Positions 25,361 through 33,907 of a DNA stretch of 33,911 nt are shown here, in pieces; positions within the stretch are counted from its first letter, which is position 1; the number at the start of each line of letters is the position of its first letter. The notes beneath the pieces are model-generated. The model was given only the letters and a program-made list of their open reading frames with translations, did no database searches and was not told the DNA's origin. Source of the stretch: Beijerinckiaceae bacterium (GTDB lineage: Bacteria > Pseudomonadota > Alphaproteobacteria > Rhizobiales > Beijerinckiaceae). The stretch is from positions 1 to 33,911 of the forward strand of contig CANCSY010000009.1 of NCBI GenBank assembly GCA_947380915.1, in the 5' to 3' direction. The position numbers and the translations under genes were made by a program.

Positions 25361-25975
25361 ATGACCATTCGTTTGCACAAGGGCGACCTGCCGGATCTGG
25401 CGCGCTACACCACGAGCGTCGCCATAGACACCGAAACCCTCGGTCTGAATCTCAGGCGCGACAGGCTCTGCGTCGTGCAACTGTCCCCCGGCGACGGCAC
25501 GGCGGATGTGGTGCAGATCGCCCGGGGCCAGACCAGCGCGCCCAACCTGGAGCGCCTCCTGAGCGATCCCCAGGTGACCAAGATCTTCCATTTCGGCCGG
25601 TTCGACATAGCCCAGCTCTCCAACGCCTTTGGCGTGGAGATTGGCCCGGTCTATTGCACCAAGATCGCATCCAAGCTCTGCCGCACCTATACGGACCGCC
25701 ATGGATTGAAGGATCTGGTGCGCGAACTGCTGGGGGTGGACCTGTCCAAACAGCAGCAATCCTCCGACTGGGCCGCGCAGACCCTCAGCGACGCCCAGCT
25801 CGCCTATGCGGCCTCCGATGTGCTCTATCTGCACGGCCTGCGCGAAAGGCTCGACATGATGCTGGCCCGTGAGGGACGCATGCAGATCGCCGAGGCCTGT
25901 TTCCGTTTCCTGCCCCAGCGCGCCGCCCTCGACTTGCTGGGCTGGAACGATCAGGACATATTCTCCCACGAATGA
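25361..25975 (+). CDS. Ribonuclease D-like 3'-5' exonuclease
   Basis: A 204-residue DEDDy exonuclease, the short alphaproteobacterial form of RNase D without HRDC domains. ExoI is VAIDTETLGLN (Asp and Glu metal ligands), ExoII is HFGRFDIAQL and ExoIII is YAASDVLYL, with the catalytic tyrosine. It trims the 3' ends of structured RNAs such as tRNAs. The ATG at 25361 is the first true ATG; a TTG four codons upstream is open. It precedes lptC by 62 bases, an arrangement commonly conserved in this order. The E. coli enzyme of the same name is about 375 residues, so the symbol rnd is used only loosely for this short form. Confidence 0.9.
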   Translation: MTIRLHKGDLPDLARYTTSVAIDTETLGLNLRRDRLCVVQLSPGDGTADVVQIARGQTSAPNLERLLSDPQVTKIFHFGRFDIAQLSNAFGVEIGPVYCTKIASKLCRTYTDRHGLKDLVRELLGVDLSKQQQSSDWAAQTLSDAQLAYAASDVLYLHGLRERLDMMLAREGRMQIAEACFRFLPQRAALDLLGWNDQDIFSHE

Positions 25976-26037
25976 CGAGAGCGTCACCGTAGCCACGACT
26001 TCGCCACGGCGATCCCTCATCAAGGGAGATTGCGGCC

Positions 26038-26751
26038 ATGATGGCCGTCGAGGGTGACATGGTTGATTCACGCGAAGCCGCCACCGACAGGCGCCAGGCC
26101 CTCACGGGCCGGGACCGGGCGGCCGCCTTCCGTGCGGCGCAGGCCCATTCCTCGAGGGTGCGGCTGCTGCGGGTCGTCATCATCGCGGGTTGCGCGCTGG
26201 CGATTGTCGGCCTTGTGGCGCGGGCCTTCTATGATCCTTTCGCCAAGGCGCCCGGCAACATGGCCCTCGCCGGAGCCACGCTCAACGGCACGCGGGTGAC
26301 CATGGAGCGGCCCAAGCTCAGCGGCTATCGCCAGGATGGGCGGCCCTATGATGTGCGCGCAACCACCGGCGTTCAGGACATCCGCACCCCCAATATCATC
26401 GAGCTGAACCAGCTGGAGGCGAAATTCGAAACGACCTCCCGCGCTCTTGTGCGCGTGGTGGCCTTGCGCGGGGTCTATGACAGCGGCAAGGATTTTCTTC
26501 ATATGATGGATGATATCCATATCGCCAGCGACTCCGGTCTTGATATCCGCATGACCGTCGCCGACGCCGACTTCAAGTCCGGCGCCATCGCCTCGCGCGA
26601 GCCGGTCTTCGTCGTGATGTCGGGCGGCACGATCAACGCCAACGCCCTCACCGTGACCGGCAGTGGCGAGAGCATCCTCTTCGATGGGGATGTCCGCAGT
26701 CTTTTCCACCCTTCGAAAAGCGGCGATTCCGCCGTGGAGACAAAGCCTTGA
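26038..26751 (+). CDS. lptC: LPS export protein LptC
   Basis: A 237-residue bitopic membrane protein of the LPS transport bridge. A single membrane helix at about 43-63 (LLRVVIIAGCALAIVGLVARAF) is followed by a periplasmic beta-jellyroll domain (MERPKLSGYRQDGRPYDVRA and onwards) that receives LPS from the LptB2FG extractor and passes it to LptA. ATGs at 26038, 26041 and 26059 are all possible starts. The first has AAGGGAG about ten bases upstream, and the last would give a more typical length. It is directly followed by lptA and lptB, which settles the identity despite low sequence conservation. Confidence 0.85.
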   Translation: MMAVEGDMVDSREAATDRRQALTGRDRAAAFRAAQAHSSRVRLLRVVIIAGCALAIVGLVARAFYDPFAKAPGNMALAGATLNGTRVTMERPKLSGYRQDGRPYDVRATTGVQDIRTPNIIELNQLEAKFETTSRALVRVVALRGVYDSGKDFLHMMDDIHIASDSGLDIRMTVADADFKSGAIASREPVFVVMSGGTINANALTVTGSGESILFDGDVRSLFHPSKSGDSAVETKP

Positions 26752-27344
26752 GATCCTTCCCCTCGTTTTCCGCCCTCGTCCTGATCGCCCTTTGCGCGGC
26801 CCCCGCGCTGGCGCAAAAGGTCATCTCGCCGGTCCTGCCGGGCGGCGACTCCAAGGCGCCTGTCAGCATCGACGCCGCCAAGCTCGAGTATTTCGACAAG
26901 GAGCAGAAGCTTGTCTATTCGGGCGGGGTGGTCGCCAAGCAGGGCGATGCGGTGCTGAAATCAACCACTCTGGTGATTTTCCTCAACAGCGGCCCCATGC
27001 AGGGTGGCGGCGCCGCGCCTGGCGAGAACCAGATCAAGCGCATGGAGGCCAGCGGGCCCGTGACCATCATCTCCAGGGATCAGGTGGGCATGGGCGACCG
27101 CGCCACCTATGACAAGGAAGGCAACAAGGTCCTGCTCATCGGCAATGTGAGCCTGTCCCAGGGCGGCAATATCATCAAGGGCAAGGCGGACTCCAGGCTC
27201 ATCTATGACCTGACCACGAGCCAGGCGGTGATCGAGGGCGCCGGGGGCATCAACTCCCTCATGGTCCCGGGCAGCGGCGAGGATCCCGCGCAGAAAAACA
27301 GATCCGCCGGGGCGCCGCCCGCGCGCCAGCCCAGAGCGCCTTGA
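26748..27344 (+). CDS. lptA: LPS transport periplasmic protein LptA
   Basis: A 198-residue periplasmic OstA/LptA-family protein that shuttles LPS from LptC to LptD. A signal peptide (RSFPSFSALVLIALCAAPALA) comes first, then the OstA fold with DAAKLEYFDKEQKLVYSGGVVAKQGDAVLKS, a short Gly-rich loop (GGGAAPGEN), and ATYDKEGNKVLLIGNVSLSQGGNIIKG. The C-terminus is a Pro/Ala-rich tail. The start appears to be a TTG at 26748-26750 that overlaps the lptC stop (TTGA), with GGAG nine bases before it. No ATG at the beginning of the signal peptide exists in this frame. This gives tight coupling to lptC. Confidence 0.87.
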   Translation: MRSFPSFSALVLIALCAAPALAQKVISPVLPGGDSKAPVSIDAAKLEYFDKEQKLVYSGGVVAKQGDAVLKSTTLVIFLNSGPMQGGGAAPGENQIKRMEASGPVTIISRDQVGMGDRATYDKEGNKVLLIGNVSLSQGGNIIKGKADSRLIYDLTTSQAVIEGAGGINSLMVPGSGEDPAQKNRSAGAPPARQPRAP

Positions 27345-27436
27345 TTATATCAACTGAAAACATCACCGTCACAGCTGTTGCATCGGCGCCAAGCGCGCGC
27401 TAGCGATAGGCGTCCCAGCCCGTCAGGATCGACCCA

Positions 27437-28273
27437 GTGACCAGCAATTCCGCCACTCCCCTCGGCGCTCGCCTCAAAGGCTGGCTGGGCGGAGCCGACG
27501 TCAACGACCCCCCGCAGGAAGGGATTGAAGGCGATCCGGCCCAGGGGCTGGAGGGCACGCTGGGCGTTCACAATCTCGGCAAGAGCTATGGCGGACGGCA
27601 GGTCGTGAAGGATGTGAGCCTGCTCGTGCAAAGGGGCGAGGCGGTTGGCCTTCTGGGTCCCAATGGCGCGGGCAAGACCACGGTCTTCTACATGATCACC
27701 GGCCTCGTCCGCCCCGACAAGGGCGGCATCGAGCTTGACGGGAATGACGTGACCACCCTGCCCATGTACCGCCGGGCGCGTCTGGGCATCGGTTATCTGC
27801 CGCAGGAGGCCTCGATCTTTCGCGGACTCAGCGTCGAGGACAATATCCGGGCTGTGCTGGAGGTGAGCGAGCCCGACCGCGAGCGGCGCGAATGGGAGCT
27901 TGAATCCCTGCTGGACGAATTCGACATCAAGCGCCCGCGCAAGGCGCCCTCCATCGCCCTGTCGGGGGGCGAACGGCGGCGCTGCGAGATCGCCCGCGCG
28001 CTGGCGGGCCACCCGTCCTTCATGCTGCTCGACGAGCCCTTTGCGGGCATCGACCCCATCGCCGTGGGGGACATTCAGGACCTCGTGCGTCATCTCAAGC
28101 AGCGCGGCATCGGCGTTCTCATCACCGATCATAATGTGCGCGAGACCCTCGGACTGATCGACCGGGCCTATATCATCCATTCCGGCCATGTTCTGACCGA
28201 GGGCCTGCCGGAGGAGATCGTGGAGAATGCGGACGTGCGCCGCTACTATCTGGGCGAGAGCTTCCGCATGTAA
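27437..28273 (+). CDS. lptB: LPS export ABC transporter ATP-binding protein LptB
   Basis: A 278-residue ATPase that powers LPS extraction with LptF and LptG, which are not in this window. Walker A is GPNGAGKTT (74-82), the Q loop is in YLPQEASIF, the signature is LSGGERRRCEIARAL, Walker B is FMLLDEPF and the H loop is ITDHNVRETL. The C-terminal AYIIHSGHVLTEG is typical of LptB. About 40 N-terminal residues before the ABC core are an extension seen in alphaproteobacteria. The start is a GTG at 27437; no closer ATG precedes the conserved part. It lies 92 bases after lptA and before rpoN. Confidence 0.95.
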   Translation: MTSNSATPLGARLKGWLGGADVNDPPQEGIEGDPAQGLEGTLGVHNLGKSYGGRQVVKDVSLLVQRGEAVGLLGPNGAGKTTVFYMITGLVRPDKGGIELDGNDVTTLPMYRRARLGIGYLPQEASIFRGLSVEDNIRAVLEVSEPDRERREWELESLLDEFDIKRPRKAPSIALSGGERRRCEIARALAGHPSFMLLDEPFAGIDPIAVGDIQDLVRHLKQRGIGVLITDHNVRETLGLIDRAYIIHSGHVLTEGLPEEIVENADVRRYYLGESFRM

Positions 28274-28411
28274 TTGTGGGGCTCTATCCCCAGCCCATTC
28301 AGGATTCAGGGGAATTCCGGGCTTTTCCGGGTAGCCTTTCGCCTGCGGCTGCGCTATGCAAGAAGCGAGCCGCTACTGGCTGCGCTACAGGCGGCGCTGG
28401 GTGAAAGCATA

Positions 28412-30043
28412 ATGGCGATTTCGACACGGCTGGTGATGCGCCAGGGACAGTCCCTGGTCATGACACCGCAACTACTTCAGGCGATCAAGCTTCTCCAGCT
28501 GTCGAATCTGGAGCTCTCGTCCTTTGTGGAGGAGGAGCTGGAGCGCAACCCGCTGCTGGAGCGCGCCGAAGAGCAGCCCGATCATCTCGAACATACGGCC
28601 ACCCGTGAAACGGATGGGGATTTCGGCGCCGATGGCGACGGAGACTTCGGCGGCGAGGGTGACTTCAGCGGCTCTGGCGAAGCCAGCGTGGGCGGTGAAA
28701 ATTTCGAGACCCGCGACGGCGACTGGGCGAGTGAAGAATTCGCCACAAATGCCGACGCGCTGGCCTCCAGCCTTGGCACCGAAATCGAGAACACTTTCGA
28801 TGGCGACCGCTCGGCGCCTGCCTCCGACAATGGCGCGGACGCGAATTTCTCCACCGACGGGCTTTCGGCCACCTCCTGGAGCGGCTCGCCGGGCTCGGGC
28901 GGCGGCGGCGAGGATGGCGAGGGAAGCAATCTCGAATCCTATGTGGCGGCGCGGCTCAGCCTGCGCGACCATCTGGCCGAGCAGCTGGCTCTGGCCATCA
29001 CCGACCCCATGGACCGCCTGATCGGTCACGCCATCATCGATTCCGTCGAGGACAGCGGCTATCTGGGCGCTGAACTCGAAGAGATCGCCGAACGGTTGGG
29101 AACCTCCCTGGCCCGCGCCGAAGGCGTGCTGCGCATCGTGCAGACCTTCGACCCCAGCGGCGTGGCGGGGCGCGATCTGGCCGAATGTCTGGCGATCCAG
29201 CTCCGCGAGCAGGACCGTTTCGATCCCGCCATGCAGGCCCTGGTCGCCAATCTGCCCCTGCTCGCGAAACGGGAATTTCCCACCCTGCGCAAGATCTGCG
29301 GCGTGGACGAGGAGGATCTGGCCGACATGGTGGCCGAGATCCGCCGGCTCGACCCCAAGCCCGGCCGCTCCTTCGGCGGCGCCGCCATCCAGCCTGTGGT
29401 GCCTGATGTGACCGTGCGCAAGGGCAGCGATGGGTCCTGGCTGGTGGAGCTGAATGCCGAAGGCCTGCCGCGTGTGCTGGTCAACCATACCTATGCCGCG
29501 CGGGTGGTGTCGGGCGCCTCCAACGCCGCCGACAAGACCTTCATCACCGGCTGCCTGCAAAACGCCAACTGGCTGACCAAGAGCCTGGAGCAGCGCGCCC
29601 GCACCATCCTGAAAGTGGCGAGCGAGATCGTGCGCCAGCAGGACGCCTTTTTCGCCAAGGGCGTCGAGCATCTGCGCCCTCTCAATCTGAAGACCATCGC
29701 CGACGCCATCGCCATGCATGAATCGACCGTGTCGCGCGTCACCTCCAACAAATACATGGCGACGCCGCGCGGGCTCTTCGAGCTCAAGTATTTCTTCACC
29801 GCCTCGATCCCGTCGGGCGCTGGCGGCGAGGCCCATTCCGCCGAGGCCGTGCGTTTCCGCATCAAGCAGTTGATAGATGCGGAGGCGCCGGAATCCGTGC
29901 TCTCCGATGACGCGATCGTGTTGCGCCTCAAGGAGGCCAATGTGGATATCGCGCGGCGCACGGTGGCCAAATATCGTGAAAGCCTGCGCATCCCCTCCTC
30001 GGTCGAGCGGCGGCGCGAAAAGCTTGCGATGCAGCAACGGTGA
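28412..30043 (+). CDS. rpoN: RNA polymerase sigma-54 factor
   Basis: A 543-residue sigma-54 that directs RNA polymerase to -24/-12 promoters for nitrogen and other regulons. Region I (1-50) has the glutamine-rich activator-response motif (MTPQLLQAIKLLQLS). Region II (51-173) is acidic and rich in glycine and serine with repeats such as DGDFG, unusually long. Region III follows with the core-binding domain (SYVAARLSLRDHL on) and the DNA-binding part, including the helix-turn-helix near HESTVSRVTSNKY. The RpoN box is ARRTVAKYRE (514-523). The ATG at 28412 follows GGTGAAAG; the frame is open 46 codons further upstream. It sits between lptB and hpf as in other Hyphomicrobiales. Confidence 0.96.
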   Translation: MAISTRLVMRQGQSLVMTPQLLQAIKLLQLSNLELSSFVEEELERNPLLERAEEQPDHLEHTATRETDGDFGADGDGDFGGEGDFSGSGEASVGGENFETRDGDWASEEFATNADALASSLGTEIENTFDGDRSAPASDNGADANFSTDGLSATSWSGSPGSGGGGEDGEGSNLESYVAARLSLRDHLAEQLALAITDPMDRLIGHAIIDSVEDSGYLGAELEEIAERLGTSLARAEGVLRIVQTFDPSGVAGRDLAECLAIQLREQDRFDPAMQALVANLPLLAKREFPTLRKICGVDEEDLADMVAEIRRLDPKPGRSFGGAAIQPVVPDVTVRKGSDGSWLVELNAEGLPRVLVNHTYAARVVSGASNAADKTFITGCLQNANWLTKSLEQRARTILKVASEIVRQQDAFFAKGVEHLRPLNLKTIADAIAMHESTVSRVTSNKYMATPRGLFELKYFFTASIPSGAGGEAHSAEAVRFRIKQLIDAEAPESVLSDDAIVLRLKEANVDIARRTVAKYRESLRIPSSVERRREKLAMQQR

Positions 30044-30083
30044 ATGTGCGCTGCGGTGCAATTTTTCGTGCATTCAAGGTCTG

Positions 30084-30112
30084 TTGACATACCCCATGCG
30101 CCACCCTAACCC
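30084..30112 (+). promoter_or_regulatory. Possible promoter for hpf
   Basis: TTGACA (30084-30089) is a perfect -35 and is followed after 17 bases by TAACCC (30107-30112), a poor -10. It lies 88 bases before the hpf start. This would allow hpf to be expressed separately from rpoN. Confidence 0.35.
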
Positions 30113-30199
30113 TTGAGTATCGAAGCAGTCGCAGGCGGCCCCGGCCAGACGCACTGAGCCAGATGGACCGAGCTGCGCATAACTGGACGAGGTGGCTGC

Positions 30200-30775
30200 A
30201 TGCTGCGCGTATCCGGCAAGAACTTCAGCATCGGGACGGCCATGCGCGAGCACGTTCTCGCGCGCATCGAAGCGGCGGCGCAACGCTATTTCGGCGGCGC
30301 CCTCAATGGCCATGTGATCATCGACCATGAGGGTTCGGGCTATCGCGCCGATTGCACCCTGCACCTGTCGTCGGGGGTGAGCCTGCATGCCGAAGGGCGC
30401 GGGCAGGAGGCCTACGCCAGCTTCGATCAGGCGGCCGACCGGCTGGAGCGGCGCCTGAGCCGCCACAAGCAGCGGGTGCGCCAGAACCATTCCAGCGCCT
30501 CCGCGCCCGCCGAGCCACGCGAGACCGTGCGGGATGTGATTCTCGAGGCGCCGGACCATGAGGAGGTCGATGAGGGCGCCTTCAACCCGGTCATCATCGC
30601 CGAGCAGACCCTTGGCCTGAAGCAGATGCCGGTATCCGAGGCCGTGATGGAGCTTGACTTCACCGGGGCCCCGGTCTTCGTCTTCCAGCATGCAGCCAGC
30701 GGCCGCACCAACATTCTCTACCGCCGGGCCGACGGCAATATCGGCTGGCTTGACCCGACTGCCCCACGCGCCTAA
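30200..30775 (+). CDS. hpf: Ribosome hibernation promoting factor, long form
   Basis: A 191-residue long HPF (YfiA/RaiA family) that inactivates ribosomes in stationary phase by forming 100S dimers. The N-terminal domain (about 1-100) begins LRVSGKNFSIGTAMREHV and includes HLSSGVSLHAEGRGQEAYASFDQAADRLERRLSRHK. After a linker, the C-terminal dimerisation domain (about 130-187) has VIIAEQTLGLKQMPVSEAVMELDFTGAPVFVFQHAASG. It is of normal length for the long form, so no separate RMF is needed. The ATG at 30200 has GAGGTGG upstream. It follows rpoN by 156 bases and is followed by ptsN, the order conserved across many proteobacteria. Confidence 0.94.
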   Translation: MLRVSGKNFSIGTAMREHVLARIEAAAQRYFGGALNGHVIIDHEGSGYRADCTLHLSSGVSLHAEGRGQEAYASFDQAADRLERRLSRHKQRVRQNHSSASAPAEPRETVRDVILEAPDHEEVDEGAFNPVIIAEQTLGLKQMPVSEAVMELDFTGAPVFVFQHAASGRTNILYRRADGNIGWLDPTAPRA

Positions 30776-30890
30776 AGCGCTGGGGCTTCGCCCGAAACGC
30801 CATAACCCGATCCGGGGAATTCCTTCGCGCCACAGCTTCAGGTTCGGCACGCTCTTTGCCATGCGAGTCGCGTCACAGGAACAGATCAGC

Positions 30891-31355
30891 ATGCCCTTGT
30901 CAGATTTGATCACGCCGGAGGCCGTCATCCCGACGCTGCGGGCGGGCTCCAAAAAGCAGGCTCTACAGGAACTGGCTGAGCGGGCGAGCGCCATCTGCGG
31001 CCTGCCCGCGCGCGAGATTTTCGACGTGGTGCTGCAACGCGAGCGGCTGGGCTCCACAGGGGTCGGAAACGGCATCGCCATTCCCCATGGCAAGATCGCC
31101 CGGGTGAAGCAGATCTTCGGGGTTTTCGCGCGGCTGGAACGACCCATCGACTTCGAGGCGCAGGACAGCGTCCCGGTGGACCTGATCTTCCTGCTGATCG
31201 CCCCGGAATCGGCGGGCGCGGACCATCTGAAGGCCCTCTCGCGCACCGCCCGCGCCCTGCGCGATCCCGCCTTCACCGCAAGGCTGCGCGCCAGCAAGGA
31301 TCCTGCGGCGCTTTATCTGATGCTGACGCAGGCGCCTGCGTCCTACGCAGCCTGA
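30891..31355 (+). CDS. ptsN: Nitrogen regulatory PTS EIIA component
   Basis: A 154-residue EIIA-Ntr that is phosphorylated on histidine by the nitrogen PTS and controls transport and carbon/nitrogen balance. The phospho-site is His66 in GVGNGIAIPHGKI. SDLITPEAVIPTLRAGSKKQALQELAERAS matches the N-terminus of the family, and LIFLLIAPESAGADHLKALSRTARALRDP is the conserved strand-helix. The ATG at 30891 fits the standard N-terminus; another ATG at 30861 would add ten residues, and the frame extends back into hpf. It is convergent with glk, with a single base between the two stop codons. Confidence 0.94.
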   Translation: MPLSDLITPEAVIPTLRAGSKKQALQELAERASAICGLPAREIFDVVLQRERLGSTGVGNGIAIPHGKIARVKQIFGVFARLERPIDFEAQDSVPVDLIFLLIAPESAGADHLKALSRTARALRDPAFTARLRASKDPAALYLMLTQAPASYAA

Positions 31356-31356
31356 C

Positions 31357-32364
31357 CTATCGCCAGCGCCGCGCCTCAATATCAATAGCGTAGGCTTGCG
31401 GATGGGCGGCGATGTCGGCCATCCCCGCCAGCACGGTGTCGCGCGCCACCAGCACCCGCACAGGAATGCGGCGAACCAGCCATTCGTAAGGCGCCTTGCG
31501 CTCGAAAGAGGCGCGGAAATCATCCACGTCCAGCAGCGGGACGATTCGAGGCAGGATGCCGCCCGCCAACGTGATCCCGCCCGTTGACAGAAAAGTGATC
31601 GCCATATCCCCCGCAAAGCGCGCCACCAGCCGCCAGAAGGCGTGGATGGTTGCGGCCTCCTCCCCGGTGGGGTCGGCGAGGGCCCGATCGACGATCTCGA
31701 CCCCGTCGAGTTCCGGCCGCCCGAGGCCCAGGGCCGCCAGCCGCGCCCGGTGCAGGCGCCGCAGGCCGGGCCCCGAGATCAGCGCCTCCGGGGTGATGCG
31801 CCCCAGCACCGGCTCCACATGGGGCCAGAAGCCTCGCTCCTCGTCAGTGACCGGGGCGAAATCCAGATGGCCGGATTCGCTGGCGATGGCCCGCCACTTT
31901 CCCTCGGCCTTGATGAGCGCCGCCGTGCCCAGCCCCGTGCCGGGACCATTCACCAGCAGCGGCCCGCCATCCCCCTCGCGCGGCGCACCGATGGGAAGGG
32001 TCCATTCCTCCCGCAGGCTTGGCAGGGAGAGCGCCTGCGCCTCGAAATCATTGAACATGAGCCCCTGTTCGAGCCCCAGGGCGGCGGCCACCTGCGGTCC
32101 CTCGATCAGCCAGGCCGCATTGGTGAGCTGGATCCGGCGCCCCTCGTTCGGCCCTGCCGCGCAAACGAGCAGGGAGCGCGGGCGTGGCGCCGATCCCGCC
32201 AGCGCCGCCTCCACCGCCTGCGCCAGACCGGCGTGCTCGGCGGTCTTTTGCGCGGGAAGGGCGAGCGGAGGGGCGCCCGGCGTCTTGACCAGCGACAGCC
32301 GGACATTGGTGCCGCCCACATCGCAAACCAGCAGGGGAAACGGAAATTCCACGCATATCTCCAT
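31357..32364 (-). CDS. glk: Glucokinase
   Basis: A 335-residue ROK-independent glucokinase of the Glk (PF02685) type, which phosphorylates glucose with ATP. The ATP-phosphate motif is CDVGGTNVRLSL near the N-terminus. NDFEAQALSLP includes the catalytic Asp, GPGTGLGTAAL is the second phosphate loop and ASESGHLDFAP is the sugar-binding segment. FLSTGGITLAGGILPRI matches the adenosine region. The ATG at 32362-32364 is the likely start, although no strong ribosome binding site precedes it; a TTG four codons upstream is open. It converges with ptsN and is divergent from ahcY. Confidence 0.92.
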   Translation of the reverse strand: MEICVEFPFPLLVCDVGGTNVRLSLVKTPGAPPLALPAQKTAEHAGLAQAVEAALAGSAPRPRSLLVCAAGPNEGRRIQLTNAAWLIEGPQVAAALGLEQGLMFNDFEAQALSLPSLREEWTLPIGAPREGDGGPLLVNGPGTGLGTAALIKAEGKWRAIASESGHLDFAPVTDEERGFWPHVEPVLGRITPEALISGPGLRRLHRARLAALGLGRPELDGVEIVDRALADPTGEEAATIHAFWRLVARFAGDMAITFLSTGGITLAGGILPRIVPLLDVDDFRASFERKAPYEWLVRRIPVRVLVARDTVLAGMADIAAHPQAYAIDIEARRWR

Positions 32365-32419
32365 GGATTGAGGCAACCCGGCAGCCCGCCACAGGTTCGC
32401 ATGAACCGGGCGCTCATTG

Positions 32420-32439
32420 ATATAAAGAATTCCTTATAT
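32420..32439. promoter_or_regulatory. 20-bp palindrome, candidate operator for ahcY
   Basis: ATATAAAGAATTCCTTATAT pairs in nine of ten positions around its centre and stands out as AT-rich in GC-rich DNA. It ends four bases before the predicted -35 of ahcY and may also affect the divergent glk. The ArsR-family regulator SahR is known to control ahcY in proteobacteria, and this site resembles what such dimers bind. The link is inference. Confidence 0.55.
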
Positions 32440-32443
32440 GCCG

Positions 32444-32472
32444 TTGCGGGCGGCTGCGACCCCTGTTATAGA
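32444..32472 (+). promoter_or_regulatory. Sigma-70-type promoter for ahcY
   Basis: TTGCGG (32444-32449) and TATAGA (32467-32472) are separated by 17 bases. Transcription would start near 32479, giving a leader of only about 22 nt that contains the AAGGA ribosome binding site. The short leader leaves no room for a riboswitch. Confidence 0.55.
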
Positions 32473-32500
32473 GCCTCACCTTTCAAAGGATGGACCTCCC

Positions 32501-33907
32501 ATGACCGCCAACGCCCATGATTACGCCGTCGCCGATATGAATCTTGCTGGCTGGGGCCGCAAGGAGCTGGACATCGCCGAAACCGAAATGCCCGGCCTGA
32601 TGGCGACCCGCGCCGAATTCGGCGCCTCGCAGCCCCTGAAGGGCGCCCGCATCGCCGGTTCGCTCCACATGACCATTCAGACCGGCGTGCTCATCGAGAC
32701 GCTGACGGCTCTGGGCGCCGACGTGCGCTGGGCCTCCTGCAACATCTATTCGACCCAGGACCACGCCGCCGCCGCCATCGCGGCCGCCGGCACCCCGGTC
32801 TTCGCCATCAAGGGCGAGAGCCTGGTGGACTACTGGGACTATACCCACCGCATCTTCGAATGGGCTGACGGCGGCACGCCGAACATGATCCTCGACGACG
32901 GCGGCGACGCCACCATGCTCATCCATCTTGGCATGCGCGCCGAGAAGGGCGACGTCGCCTTCCTCGAAAAGGCCGGTAACGAAGAAGAGGAAGTGCTCTT
33001 CGCCGCCATCAAGAGCCGCCTGAAGACCCACCCGGGCTGGTACACGCGCAATGGCAAGGCCATCAAGGGCGTGTCCGAAGAGACCACCACCGGCGTGCAT
33101 CGTCTCTACAACATGGAGAAGGACGGCACCCTCCTGTGGCCCGCCATCAACGTCAACGACTCCGTCACTAAGTCGAAGTTCGACAACCTCTACGGCTGCA
33201 AGGAATCCCTCGTCGACGGCATCCGTCGCGGCACGGACGTCATGATGGCCGGCAAGGTCGCCATGGTCGCGGGCTTCGGCGATGTGGGCAAGGGCTCGGC
33301 CGCTTCCCTGCGCAACGCGGGCTGCCGCGTGCTGGTGTCGGAAATCGACCCGATCTGCGCCCTGCAGGCGGCGATGGAAGGCTATGAAGTCGTGACCATG
33401 GACGACGCCGCCCCGCGCGCCGACATCTTCGTCACCGCGACCGGCAATGTGGACGTCATCACCGTCGACCACATGCGCGCCATGAAGGACCGCGCCATCG
33501 TCTGCAACATCGGCCACTTCGACTCGGAGATCCAGGTCGCGGGCCTGCGCAACTTCAAATGGTCGAACATCAAGCCGCAGGTGGACGAGATCGAGTTCCC
33601 CAATGGCAAGCGCATGATCCTTCTGTCCGAAGGCCGCCTGGTGAACCTTGGCAACGGCACCGGCCATCCCTCCTTCGTGATGTCCGCCTCCTTCACCAAC
33701 CAGACCCTCGCGCAGATCGAGCTCTGGACGAAGCAGGGCCACTACCAGAAGAAGGTCTACACCCTGCCCAAGCACCTCGACGAGAAGGTCGCCATGCTGC
33801 ATCTGGAGAAGATCGGCGTGAAGCTGACCAAGCTCTCCGACGAGCAGGCCACCTATCTGGGTCTGCCCCAGCAGGGCCCCTTCAAGCCCGACACCTATCG
33901 CTATTGA
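32501..33907 (+). CDS. ahcY: Adenosylhomocysteinase
   Basis: A 468-residue NAD-dependent enzyme that splits S-adenosylhomocysteine into homocysteine and adenosine, clearing the product inhibitor of methyltransferases. The N-terminus [19 protein letters not shown] is the form usual in alphaproteobacteria. Substrate-domain segments [15 protein letters not shown] and [14 protein letters not shown], the NAD-binding [10 protein letters not shown], the ATGNVDVI strand, NIGHFDSEI and the C-terminal KPDTYRY are all present. The insertion of about 40 residues seen in bacterial and plant enzymes is also present. The ATG at 32501 has AAGGA; an ATG at 32438 in the same frame lies inside the palindrome and upstream of the promoter, so it is rejected. 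Confidence 0.97.
   Translation: MTANAHDYAVADMNLAGWGRKELDIAETEMPGLMATRAEFGASQPLKGARIAGSLHMTIQTGVLIETLTALGADVRWASCNIYSTQDHAAAAIAAAGTPVFAIKGESLVDYWDYTHRIFEWADGGTPNMILDDGGDATMLIHLGMRAEKGDVAFLEKAGNEEEEVLFAAIKSRLKTHPGWYTRNGKAIKGVSEETTTGVHRLYNMEKDGTLLWPAINVNDSVTKSKFDNLYGCKESLVDGIRRGTDVMMAGKVAMVAGFGDVGKGSAASLRNAGCRVLVSEIDPICALQAAMEGYEVVTMDDAAPRADIFVTATGNVDVITVDHMRAMKDRAIVCNIGHFDSEIQVAGLRNFKWSNIKPQVDEIEFPNGKRMILLSEGRLVNLGNGTGHPSFVMSASFTNQTLAQIELWTKQGHYQKKVYTLPKHLDEKVAMLHLEKIGVKLTKLSDEQATYLGLPQQGPFKPDTYRY

Noticed and set aside
28472..30073. Open frame of 533 codons antisense to rpoN
   Set aside because: The opposite strand encodes clear sigma-54. The antisense translation shows no domain or membrane pattern.
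32473..32500. Possible SAH or SAM riboswitch before ahcY
   Set aside because: The predicted leader is only about 22 nt, too short for the known SAM or SAH riboswitch folds, and no such conserved core was seen.
32483..33802. Open frame of 439 codons antisense to ahcY
   Set aside because: It lies opposite a highly conserved gene, has low-complexity His/Gly/Val-rich translation and no recognisable family; it is a shadow of GC-rich codon use.
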